Shown here piece after piece: positions 44,674 through 52,752 of a DNA stretch of 64,000 bases. The notes beneath the pieces are model-generated. The model searched no databases and was not told where the DNA came from. It worked only from the letters and a program-made list of their open reading frames with translations. Made by a program: the position numbers and the translations under genes. Each line of letters starts with the position of its first letter. Within the stretch, counting starts at the first letter, position 1. Source of the DNA: Paranoxybacillus sp035645275 (GTDB lineage: Bacteria; Bacillota; Bacilli; Bacillales; Anoxybacillaceae); contig DASQMX010000026.1 of assembly GCA_035645275.1 (NCBI GenBank), forward strand, positions 868,001 to 932,000, written 5' to 3'.

Positions 44674-45669
44674 CTATTTCGTCGACTGACGGTATTCAAT
44701 TCGATGCGGCAATACAACGATATGATTTTCAACATGTTCTTTATTCATATACTTCGTTAATAGCCTCATTGCTACTGCACCAATATCGTACATTGGCTGG
44801 ACAACCGTTGTTAAACGTGGTCGCACCATTGTCGCTAATCTTGTATTATCAAAGCCAACTACTTCGAGCTGCTCTGGAATGTTCACACCATGGTCTTGGG
44901 CGCTATGGATTACTCCTAAAGCCATTTCGTCTGTTCCTACAAATACAGCGGTTGGCTGCTCGTCTAATTCCGCAATTTTCTCATATGCTTCGATGCCGGA
45001 ATCATACGAGTAATCACCTTCAATGACTAGAGTTTCATCATATGTTAACCCATATTGCTCCAATGCGCGACGATAACCCGCTAATTTTTTATTGTTAATC
45101 GGATCGTCTGCCGGACCGGTTACATAAGCGATGCGTTTATGTCCTTTCTCAATGAGAAACGAAACGGCATCGTATGCAGCCTGTTCATAATCAATATTCA
45201 CCGATGGAATAATGTTGTTCTCCTCAATCGTTGCTGCCAATACGATTGGAACCGGAGACTTTTTAAATTCTGCAACATGCTCCTCGCTGATATATCCACC
45301 CATAAATAAAATGCCATCCACTTGTTTGCCTAACATCGTATTTAATAAATGCAATTCTTTATCTTTATTTTGATCAGAGTTACTTAAAATAATATTATAT
45401 TTATACATTGTCGCAATATCTTCAATTCCGCGCGCTAATTCAGCAAAAAAGATACTTGAAATGTCTGGAATAATTACACCTACTGTTGTCGTCTTTTTGC
45501 TTGCTAATCCTCTTGCAACAGCGTTCGGACGATATCCTAAACGCTCAATAGCCTCAAGCACTTTTTTTCGCGTAGATGGCTTAACATTAGGATTTCCATT
45601 AACGACACGCGAAACAGTAGCCATGGAAACGTTTGCTTCGCGCGCTACATCATAAATGGTAACGTTCAC
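44674..45669 (-). CDS. ccpA: Catabolite control protein A
   Basis: CcpA (331 aa) is the LacI/GalR-family master regulator of carbon catabolite control and binds cre sites with HPr-Ser46-P. It has the N-terminal HTH (TIYDVAREANVSMATVSRVVNGN) and hinge helix (RPNAVARGLASKKTTTVGV), then a periplasmic-binding-like core. It starts with GTG at 45669 after AAGGAGA. aroA lies upstream, as in B. subtilis. A cre site in this window (ackA) is a likely target. Confidence 0.97.
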   Translation of the reverse strand: MNVTIYDVAREANVSMATVSRVVNGNPNVKPSTRKKVLEAIERLGYRPNAVARGLASKKTTTVGVIIPDISSIFFAELARGIEDIATMYKYNIILSNSDQNKDKELHLLNTMLGKQVDGILFMGGYISEEHVAEFKKSPVPIVLAATIEENNIIPSVNIDYEQAAYDAVSFLIEKGHKRIAYVTGPADDPINNKKLAGYRRALEQYGLTYDETLVIEGDYSYDSGIEAYEKIAELDEQPTAVFVGTDEMALGVIHSAQDHGVNIPEQLEVVGFDNTRLATMVRPRLTTVVQPMYDIGAVAMRLLTKYMNKEHVENHIVVLPHRIEYRQSTK

Positions 45670-45760
45670 AATTATCCACTCTCCTTTTTAATTATTTTAA
45701 ATCTATTGAACGGTTTTATCCCTCAGGCTCCGACCATTTATCTAGAATATCATACGATAC

Positions 45761-45789
45761 TTTATAGAATCATGGCAACGTATTTACAA
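45761..45789 (-). promoter_or_regulatory. Promoter of ccpA
   Basis: On the minus strand TTGTAA (45784-45789) and TATAAA (45761-45766) are 17 bp apart, about 90 nt upstream of the start codon. Confidence 0.6.
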
Positions 45790-45845
45790 ACATTTTGCAA
45801 ATGTTGTCACAATTTATAAGAAAAGAAGAGGAGATACAGAAAAAA

Positions 45846-45954
45846 CGAAGCTGCCCCATTAGTGTCTGACCTCCCGTCGATTTCACAATCTATAGTTCAT
45901 TATGCCCTATAATTGTGTTTTGGGATCTGACACTTTATTTTTGGGTCAGCCTCG
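45846..45954 (-). repeat. Pal-I palindromic element, copy 7 (inverted)
   Basis: In reverse orientation it reads CGAGGCTGACCCAAAAATA, then AAAGTGTCAGATCCC, and ends CAGCTTCG. It lies just after the aroA stop codon and upstream of the ccpA promoter, so it can end aroA transcription. Confidence 0.8.
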
Positions 45955-45961
45955 TTGTTTT

Positions 45962-47044
45962 TTACGCTTTTACCATTTGTCTTTGAAATGCTTTTAACTC
46001 TTCCATAAACTCATGGAATTGTTCAATATCCATTTGCTGTGCCGAATCAGATAAAGCAACAGCTGGGTCTGGATGTACTTCTGCCATGACGCCATCCGCT
46101 CCAATTGCCAATGCTGCTTTTGCACAAGGAAGCAATAAATCACGGCGCCCAGTTGAATGAGTGACGTCAACTACCACTGGCAAATGCGTCTCTTTCTTTA
46201 AGATTGGTACAGCTGAAATATCAAGCGTATTTCTTGTCGCTTTTTCATATGTGCGAATGCCGCGCTCGCAAAGAATAATTTGTCCATTTCCTTGCGACAT
46301 AATATATTCTGCCGCATTAATAAATTCTTCAATCGTTGCCGCCAATCCGCGCTTTAATAAAATCGGCTTATTTACTTGCCCAGCTGCTTTTAACAATTCA
46401 AAGTTTTGCATGTTGCGGGCACCAATTTGAATGACATCAATGTAATCGAGCGCTGTTTCAATGTCAGCTGGCGTAACGATTTCGCTAATAACCGCTAAAT
46501 CATATTCATCTGCAATTCGTTTTAAAATTTTCAATCCTTCCAACCCTAGTCCTTGGAAATCATAAGGAGACGTTCTCGGCTTATACGCTCCACCGCGCAA
46601 TAACTTCAATCCGTGTTTTTTCACTGCCTCAGCGACTGCAGCTACCTGTTCATAGCTTTCCACCGCACAAGGTCCCATGATAAAATATTGACGGCCATCG
46701 CCAATTTTTTCGCCTTTTACATCAACAATTGTATTCTCTGGCTTTTTCTTACGCGATACAAGCAGTGCCTTACGATGATCATCTTCCTGTAATTCTAATC
46801 CAGCTTTAAAAATTTCTTTAAAAATATGTTTTAATGTTGCTGTATCAAACGGACCATCGTTATGTTCTAAAATCATATCAAGCATTTTTCGTTCGCGGAC
46901 CGGATCATAGCGGTACGTTCCTTGTGTTTTTTTAATTTCTCCGATTTCTTGAACGAGCCTGCCTCGCTCGTTAATTAATTTTAAAAGTTGCAAGTTCAGC
47001 TCATCGACTCTTGCCCGTAACTCATCTAATCTTTCATTGCTCAT
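45962..47044 (-). CDS. aroA: Bifunctional chorismate mutase / DAHP synthase AroA
   Basis: This 360-aa protein starts aromatic amino acid synthesis by joining PEP and erythrose 4-phosphate. Residues 1-90 form an AroQ chorismate mutase domain (RARVDELNLQLLKLINERGRL) that acts as the feedback sensor. The rest is a type I-beta DAHP synthase barrel (MGPCAVESYEQ; KLLRGGAYKPRTSPYDFQG). I chose the ATG at 47044, 8 nt from AAAGGA. Its order before ccpA is conserved. Confidence 0.97.
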   Translation of the reverse strand: MSNERLDELRARVDELNLQLLKLINERGRLVQEIGEIKKTQGTYRYDPVRERKMLDMILEHNDGPFDTATLKHIFKEIFKAGLELQEDDHRKALLVSRKKKPENTIVDVKGEKIGDGRQYFIMGPCAVESYEQVAAVAEAVKKHGLKLLRGGAYKPRTSPYDFQGLGLEGLKILKRIADEYDLAVISEIVTPADIETALDYIDVIQIGARNMQNFELLKAAGQVNKPILLKRGLAATIEEFINAAEYIMSQGNGQIILCERGIRTYEKATRNTLDISAVPILKKETHLPVVVDVTHSTGRRDLLLPCAKAALAIGADGVMAEVHPDPAVALSDSAQQMDIEQFHEFMEELKAFQRQMVKA

Positions 47045-47202
47045 CCATCTCATCCTTTCTTAGTTTATAGAAACTGAAAAATATGATACATTTCTAGTAA
47101 TTAGACATTATTATAATGCAAATGGATACTTTTGTCACTAAAAAAACTTTAATAATTAAACGCTTTTAAGCAGTAAAGTATTATACAGCTCTTTATGAAC
47201 CT

Positions 47203-47233
47203 CTCCCACCTACACGTTGTTTAGAGGTGGGAG
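47203..47233. repeat. Isolated hairpin with Pal-II-like arms in the aroA-ytxJ gap
   Basis: CTCCCACCT and AGGTGGGAG form a 9-bp stem with a 13-nt loop. The arms are identical to the core of the first hairpin in Pal-II copy B (52635-52656), but flanking sequence is different. I see nothing else clear in 47045-47349; it could be the ytxJ terminator or the remnant of an element. Confidence 0.4.
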
Positions 47234-47349
47234 ACTCCTCGGTGAACTTGTTAAAAATTTCGGATATAACCTCGACAGAAAAGCTGCTTAAATAAACCTG
47301 CTTTATCTGGATTTTATTGGTTAATCAACACACTTGAATAAATTCATCT

Positions 47350-47682
47350 TTATTGTTTCACCACTTCTTTTCTCAGTGTATCATATGTGATATTCCAATG
47401 AGATGTATGCCAAACGACAGAACCATTTTCAAATAACAGCGCCTGCGGGGACTCGTGTTTGACGCCAAATGTTTCTGCGATGTAGTTGGACAGAGAGCGT
47501 GCCTCTTGAACATAAAGGTAATATGTATCTATCTCCGGATGAGCTTTGGCAAACTTTTTATATTCCTCAAAAGCTGATTGGCTGATTGGACACGTTAAAC
47601 TATGTTTAATAAACAGAAATGATTTTCCTTTTTCCAATACCTCTTGAAATTGTTCAACGCTATCAATTTTCTCCATTGCCAT
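47350..47682 (-). CDS. ytxJ: Monothiol bacilliredoxin YtxJ (BrxC)
   Basis: This 110-aa thioredoxin-fold protein has a single-Cys active site, SLTCPIS (Cys31), typical of bacilliredoxin YtxJ. It takes part in bacillithiol-dependent de-thiolation. I chose the ATG at 47682, 8 nt after GAGG; a GTG at 47691 lies inside the ribosome binding site. It ends the ytxGHJ operon. Confidence 0.92.
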   Translation of the reverse strand: MAMEKIDSVEQFQEVLEKGKSFLFIKHSLTCPISQSAFEEYKKFAKAHPEIDTYYLYVQEARSLSNYIAETFGVKHESPQALLFENGSVVWHTSHWNITYDTLRKEVVKQ

Positions 47683-47700
47683 TTTGTTCACCTCATCATT

Positions 47701-48081
47701 TTAATGTTGATTGAATTTATTTTCCGCGTCGCTCAACGCTTCCTCTGCTTCTTTTAGCATTTTCTCAATATCTATTTTATTTTCTTTATTTGGCTCATAA
47801 TGAGTTGGAATTGGAATCGAAATGGCTTCTGAAGAATCATCCATGCGTTTACCTATAACTTCATTGTTTACATTTTCTTCCCTTTTCACAGCTATTGAAG
47901 ATTTTGTTAACTCTGTAGTTTTATCTTTCGCAAGTTTAATCCATTCGATTGCTGTCGTTTTGAGCTCATCGATATCGGCATTATTGATTTCCTGCAATAA
48001 TTTTTTTCCTTTTTCACTTGAAAGAAACATGGCTGTCGCAGCGCCAACAATCGCTCCGAATAAAAATGATCTTCCTGCCAT
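47701..48081 (-). CDS. ytxH: General stress protein YtxH
   Basis: The 126-aa YtxH-family protein starts with a glycine-rich membrane helix (RSFLFGAIVGAATAMFLSSEKGKKLL) followed by a charged helical region. In B. subtilis ytxGHJ is a sigma-B operon. GAGGAGGT precedes the ATG. Biochemical role is unknown. Confidence 0.9.
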   Translation of the reverse strand: MAGRSFLFGAIVGAATAMFLSSEKGKKLLQEINNADIDELKTTAIEWIKLAKDKTTELTKSSIAVKREENVNNEVIGKRMDDSSEAISIPIPTHYEPNKENKIDIEKMLKEAEEALSDAENKFNQH

Positions 48082-48096
48082 TGAAAAAATACCTCC

Positions 48097-48525
48097 TCAA
48101 CTTTTCTGTTTATGTTGTTTTCTTTCTCTCCATTTTTCCCATATTTCAAGAAAAGCATTTCCCCATTGCATCACTTGCACTACTTTTTCCTGATGATGTT
48201 CGATTTTTTTCGTCACTGTGTCCGAAATATGGTGAAGTGATTGATTAAACGACTCAACCGTAGAACTTACATTGGCTACTGCTTGAACAATGGAATTTAA
48301 ACCTTCTATCTTTTTTTGAATATCATCAGCTACCGCATTTGTCGTCCGCAATAGCTGCGTTGTTTCCGTTGTAATATCCTGTACTTGTTTTTCCAAGCTA
48401 TTGATTGTTTTTGTTAGGCTTTGAATCGTCTCTTGAAATGCTTTTAATGTTTTGGCTATGTATATAACTAAAATAAAAAATGAAATGGCGATTAACGCAA
48501 TACTTAAATATAAAATAATTTTCAT
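48097..48525 (-). CDS. ytxG: DUF948 protein YtxG
   Basis: This 142-aa protein has one N-terminal membrane helix (ILYLSIALIAISFFILVIYIA) and a long coiled coil (about residues 28-120), the DUF948/YtxG layout. It is the first gene of ytxGHJ, with AGGAGGAG before the ATG. I looked for a sigma-B promoter (GTTTAA/GGGWAW) upstream and found no convincing match. Confidence 0.9.
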   Translation of the reverse strand: MKIILYLSIALIAISFFILVIYIAKTLKAFQETIQSLTKTINSLEKQVQDITTETTQLLRTTNAVADDIQKKIEGLNSIVQAVANVSSTVESFNQSLHHISDTVTKKIEHHQEKVVQVMQWGNAFLEIWEKWRERKQHKQKS

Positions 48526-48676
48526 CTTTCTCCTCCTTAGCTGCGACTCAGTTTCTCTATAACATAATTCGAGTTCGAAACGACAAATTCCTGCAAGAGA
48601 TTGTATTCAACAAATTATCAGAAATCGGTTACAATATAATTTGTACATAAAATTATGATCATTTGGAGGCATATAA

Positions 48677-49792
48677 ATGAAAGATCCGCGCATTGAGCAA
48701 CTTGCCAAAAATTTAATTCATTACTCGATTCGCCTGCAAAAAGGGGAAAAAGTGTTAATTGAGAACTTTGGTTTACAGCGTGAACTTGTCATCGCTCTTG
48801 TGAGAGAAGCTTATGCAGCCGGCGGTTATCCGTTCGTATTGTTAAAAGACTATCAGGTAGATCGCGCACTGCTTCTTGGCGCTCAAGAAGAGCAATTTGC
48901 GATGATGGCTGAATTTGAAGCCAACGTGATGCAAAATATGGACGCTTACATCGGTTTGCGCGCAGGCGACAACATTAACGAATTTGCTGATGTACCAGAT
49001 GATAAAATCAAAATTCATGGCAAAACAATTGGCCAAAAAGTCCACCGTGAAATTCGCGTACCAAAAACAAAATGGGTCGTTCTCCGCTATCCAAACCCAT
49101 CAATGGCGCAACTCGCAAAAATGAGCACAGAAGCATTCGAAGACTTCTATTTTAAGGTATGTAACCTCGACTATGGCAAAATGGATAAAGCAATGGATGC
49201 CCTTGTTGAGCTTATGAATAAGACTAATAAAGTGCGGATTACTGGCCCGGGCACAGATTTAACCTTCTCCATTAAAGATATTCCGGCCGTCAAATGTTCA
49301 GGACAAATGAACATTCCGGATGGCGAAGTGTATACAGCGCCTGTCCGCGATTCCGTAAACGGTACGATTACGTTTAATACTCCTTCACCATACCAAGGTT
49401 TTACGTTTGAAAACATAAAATTAACATTTAAAGATGGAAAAATTGTTGAAGCGACAGCAAACGATACGGAGCGTATTAATAAAATTTTCGATACGGATGA
49501 AGGAGCGCGCTACATCGGAGAATTCGCCATCGGTGTGAATCCGTATATTCAACACCCAATGCAAGACATTTTATTCGATGAAAAAATTGACGGCAGCTTC
49601 CATTTCACACCTGGCCAATGTTACGATGACGCCTACAACGGCAACCATTCGAACATTCATTGGGACATCGTCATGATCCAACGCCCTGAATACGGCGGCG
49701 GTGAAATTTACTTTGACGATGTACTCATCCGTAAAGACGGTCGCTTCGTCATTCCAGAGCTAGAGCCATTAAATCCAGAGAACTTAAAATAA
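48677..49792 (+). CDS. M29 family aminopeptidase (aminopeptidase T/AmpS type)
   Basis: This 371-aa metallopeptidase belongs to the M29 family. It shows the fold signature EGxR-like GQMNIPDGEVYTAPVRDSVNG and the C-terminal metal site region NGNHSNIHWDIVM. These enzymes remove N-terminal residues, often with cobalt or zinc, and are common in thermophiles. GGAGG lies 7 nt before the ATG. It is divergent from ytxG and faces murC. Confidence 0.92.
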   Translation: MKDPRIEQLAKNLIHYSIRLQKGEKVLIENFGLQRELVIALVREAYAAGGYPFVLLKDYQVDRALLLGAQEEQFAMMAEFEANVMQNMDAYIGLRAGDNINEFADVPDDKIKIHGKTIGQKVHREIRVPKTKWVVLRYPNPSMAQLAKMSTEAFEDFYFKVCNLDYGKMDKAMDALVELMNKTNKVRITGPGTDLTFSIKDIPAVKCSGQMNIPDGEVYTAPVRDSVNGTITFNTPSPYQGFTFENIKLTFKDGKIVEATANDTERINKIFDTDEGARYIGEFAIGVNPYIQHPMQDILFDEKIDGSFHFTPGQCYDDAYNGNHSNIHWDIVMIQRPEYGGGEIYFDDVLIRKDGRFVIPELEPLNPENLK

Positions 49793-49802
49793 ACAACAAA
49801 TA

Positions 49803-49924
49803 AGAGGCTGTCTCATAAGGGTCTGACCTCACGTGCGTTTCACAATATATAGTTCATTTATCCGCTATTATGTCCTATATATTGTGTTGTGGGGTCTGAC
49901 CCTGGGCTTTTGAGACAGCCTCTC
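49803..49924 (-). repeat. Pal-I palindromic element, copy 8 (inverted, best-paired)
   Basis: Outer arms are AGAGGCTGTCTCA and TGAGACAGCCTCT, a perfect 13-bp pair. The inner arms AGGGTCTGACC and GGGTCTGACCCT and central CACAATATATAG/CTATATATTGTG also pair. It fills the gap between convergent ampS-type gene and murC and is followed by CGTTTTTTT. Confidence 0.88.
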
Positions 49925-49930
49925 GTTTTT

Positions 49931-51232
49931 TTATGAGCGAACCGCTTGCTCGTATGCTTCTTGAAATTTTTGGATATCTCCCGCTCCCATAAAAATAAGT
50001 ACGGCATGTTGATGATCTTTTAATACTGCCGTATCGTGCTCTTGAATAAGGCGGGCATTTGGGATTTTTTCCTGTAAATCGGTAATGGAAAGTTTCCCAT
50101 GGTGTTCTCTTGCTGAACCGAATATGTCGCATAAATACACTTGGTCCGCTTTTTGCAAGCTTGCGGCAAATTCATTTAAAAACGCTTGCGTTCTCGTATA
50201 CGTATGCGGTTGGAAGATCGCGACGATCTCTCTGTCAGGATATTTTTGTTTTGCCGCATCAATTGTTGCCAAAATTTCTGTCGGATGGTGCGCGTAGTCG
50301 TCGATTAAAATTTGATCGCCAAGTTGTTTTTCACTAAAACGCCGTTTAACCCCTTGAAACGTTTTAAGACGTTCTTGAATAACCGCAACATCGATCTCTT
50401 CATAGTGACATAAGGCAATCACTGCCAACGCATTTAACACATTATGATCACCATGCCGCGGAATTTCAAAAGACGCAAAAAAAGTATTGCGCACAAATAC
50501 ATCGAATGACGTTCCTTCCGTTGTCTTCACAACGTTGCGCGCTTGGAAATCATTATCGTCTCCAAATCCATAAAAAAGGACCGGCACTTTCGCTTGAATC
50601 TTTTGTAGATGTTCATCATCGCCACATGCAATAATCCCTTTTTTCACTTGCAAAGCCATCTCTTGAAAAGCAGCAAATACATCATCAATATTGGCAAAAT
50701 AATCAGGGTGATCAAAATCAATGTTCGTCATAATTGCGTAATCAGGAAAATAGGCCAAGAAATGGCGGCGATATTCACAAGCTTCAAACACAAAGTATTT
50801 GCTGTTTTCAACACCTTTTCCTGTCCCATCACCGATTAAGTAAGACGTTGGCTGAGCTCCTTGCATGACATGCGCTAACAACCCGGTTGTGGATGTTTTC
50901 CCATGAGCTCCTGTCACCGCAATACTTGTGAAGTTTTGTAAAAATTCTCCTAAAAAACGATGATATCGAATAACTGGAACGCCTAATTCGTATGCTGCTT
51001 GAATCTCCTCATGCGTATCTGGAAAGGCATTCCCCGCAATTACTGTATAGCCTGGTTTAATATTTTCTCTGCTGAAAGGAAAAATCGGAATTCCCCGCTC
51101 TTCTAGCGCTTGTTGTGTAAAAAAGCGCTTCTCTACATCTGAACCTTGTACTTCATATTTCATATCGTGAAGGACTTGAGCTAAAGCGCTCATTCCCGTC
51201 CCTTTAATGCCGACGAAATGGTAAACAGTCAT
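49931..51232 (-). CDS. murC: UDP-N-acetylmuramate--L-alanine ligase
   Basis: MurC (433 aa) adds L-alanine to UDP-MurNAc in peptidoglycan synthesis. It has the N-terminal FVGIKGTGMSALA, the ATP site AVTGAHGKTSTTGLL and the later NIDFDHPDYF and IDDYAHHPTEI motifs. I chose the ATG at 51232, 8 nt after GGAGG; the frame extends to 51283 but without a site. Confidence 0.97.
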   Translation of the reverse strand: MTVYHFVGIKGTGMSALAQVLHDMKYEVQGSDVEKRFFTQQALEERGIPIFPFSRENIKPGYTVIAGNAFPDTHEEIQAAYELGVPVIRYHRFLGEFLQNFTSIAVTGAHGKTSTTGLLAHVMQGAQPTSYLIGDGTGKGVENSKYFVFEACEYRRHFLAYFPDYAIMTNIDFDHPDYFANIDDVFAAFQEMALQVKKGIIACGDDEHLQKIQAKVPVLFYGFGDDNDFQARNVVKTTEGTSFDVFVRNTFFASFEIPRHGDHNVLNALAVIALCHYEEIDVAVIQERLKTFQGVKRRFSEKQLGDQILIDDYAHHPTEILATIDAAKQKYPDREIVAIFQPHTYTRTQAFLNEFAASLQKADQVYLCDIFGSAREHHGKLSITDLQEKIPNARLIQEHDTAVLKDHQHAVLIFMGAGDIQKFQEAYEQAVRS

Positions 51233-51375
51233 ATCGAAGACCTCCAACAATCGTCTATCTGTAAGACAGTATATGACGTTCATCTAGATTTGTTATTTGC
51301 CTAAAAAATCTTCCTTGTTTCGTATGTAATCTCACATTTCAACATTATATCACTGTTTTGTGTTAAAGACTATGA

Positions 51376-51413
51376 GGAAAAAGAAAACTGATAGAACTTC
51401 CTCTATCAGTTTC
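51376..51413 (-). terminator. Terminator of the nicotinate phosphoribosyltransferase gene
   Basis: On the minus strand AACTGATAGA and TCTATCAGTT form a 10-bp stem followed by TTCTTTTT. Confidence 0.8.
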
Positions 51414-51428
51414 CCCAGTAAACCACTA

Positions 51429-52538
51429 TTATATCTCCGATAAATCGACTTTTTCTAATCGTGGATTTGGGCGATATCTTCTTCCAGCTTTTGCTTGATG
51501 TTTTCCATTTAACAATACATTGTCACCTGTAAAACCAATATGAACTTTTAATAAGCTGCTGCCAACGCCGTACATATCGACTGGAACTCCCTGCTTTTCA
51601 AACTCAATAATTCGCTGTTCGTTAAATCCGCCGCTGACAACAATTTTAACATGATTGAAACCTTCACGGTCAAGCGCCTCGCGCAGCGCAAAAATGAGAG
51701 GCGGGTTAACACCGCGTGGGTCAAACGTACCAAGCACTTCTGGGTGACGGATAAAATATTGGTCAATCATCGTCCGTGATGTATCAACACGAACACCTTT
51801 TAATTTGTCGCCAAACTCACGGGCAACGCGCAGCGCATCCGTAATACAGTCATTGTTATAGTCGACAAGTACAATTAAATCATCATCAGGATATTTGGCA
51901 TGATACGCTTTCGCTGCCGCAACAACATCTCCATCGAATAGTTGAATTAAGGCATGCGGCATCGTTCCCATTCCTTCTTTTCCCCACCATTCGTTCATCG
52001 CATGGGTCGCTTGTGCCGTTGAGCCGCCAATGAACGCAGCGTAGCCGTCACCCGCCTGCATCATGAAATGATCGTCGCGATCTCCCATAAAGATAATTGG
52101 CTTTTGCACGCCAGACAACGCCGCCGCTTTTACTACATTATACACGTTTGTCGCAACGGATGTTCTCCGTGCTAAAATTCCATCAATAATCCCTTCTAAA
52201 TAACCGAAGTTTTGATAAGGACCAGTAATCGTTAAAACGGTTTCAAAGGGACTAATCTTATCTCCATCTTTCAATGAATAAATTTCCAAACTTTCCGGAT
52301 CATCAGCAAACGTTTTGATAAGAGCAATAACTTCGTCTGTGCCGCAAAGAACGGCATGTTCTTTTTGGAAAAACTGCATTGTTACAATATTATCAGGGCG
52401 AAACTCCCGGACAATTTCTCTCGTTTTCAAAAAATATACAGCTGAAAACCAGCCATCGCGCACCCGTTCATCAAATTTAAACGTTTTATTTGTTAATCGC
52501 TTAATTTTTCCCTGTAGCTTTAATTCAATCTCTTTCAT
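51429..52538 (-). CDS. Nicotinate phosphoribosyltransferase-like protein
   Basis: This 369-aa protein belongs to the PncB-like phosphoribosyltransferase family that makes nicotinate mononucleotide for NAD salvage. Seen features are the N-terminal DGWFSAVYFLKTREI, the FIGGSTAQATHAMNEWW segment and the C-terminal phosphate site VKIVVSGGFNEQRI with GVGSSLL. It is closer to the shorter archaeal-type PncB than to B. subtilis PncB, which is about 490 aa. GAGGGAG precedes the ATG. It interrupts the usual murC-sftA order, with a Pal-II element upstream, so it may be a lineage-specific insertion. Confidence 0.85.
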   Translation of the reverse strand: MKEIELKLQGKIKRLTNKTFKFDERVRDGWFSAVYFLKTREIVREFRPDNIVTMQFFQKEHAVLCGTDEVIALIKTFADDPESLEIYSLKDGDKISPFETVLTITGPYQNFGYLEGIIDGILARRTSVATNVYNVVKAAALSGVQKPIIFMGDRDDHFMMQAGDGYAAFIGGSTAQATHAMNEWWGKEGMGTMPHALIQLFDGDVVAAAKAYHAKYPDDDLIVLVDYNNDCITDALRVAREFGDKLKGVRVDTSRTMIDQYFIRHPEVLGTFDPRGVNPPLIFALREALDREGFNHVKIVVSGGFNEQRIIEFEKQGVPVDMYGVGSSLLKVHIGFTGDNVLLNGKHQAKAGRRYRPNPRLEKVDLSEI

Positions 52539-52608
52539 TCCTTAAGCTCCCTCGCTAAATATATAATATAATTCTTATTTTTCGTCAAACTAAAGAATAT
52601 CATGTTTG

Positions 52609-52739
52609 TTTATCCCGTTCTAATCGTCCGTTATCTCCCACCTCTACAGGTGGGAGATAACGGACGCTAGAAGTGCGATAAGTTCAACTAACATCAGTGG
52701 GGGATGAAGAAACCCCCACTGATGAAGTTGCACTTTATC
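52609..52739 (+). repeat. Pal-II two-hairpin element, copy B (complete, best-paired)
   Basis: The left boundary is TTTATC (52609-52614). Hairpin 1 is an uninterrupted 19-bp stem (52625-52643 with 52648-52666) around a CTAC loop. Hairpin 2 pairs ATCAGTGGGGG with CCCCCACTGAT. GATAAGT and ACTTTATC close the second half, and the element ends in TTTATC (52734-52739). It lies between sftA and pncB. Confidence 0.85.
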
Positions 52740-52752
52740 TATATCACGAAAG

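Noticed and set aside
48526..48676. Sigma-B promoter upstream of ytxG
   Set aside because: No GTTTAA/GGGWAW pair at acceptable spacing was seen, although sigma-B control is known for the B. subtilis operon.
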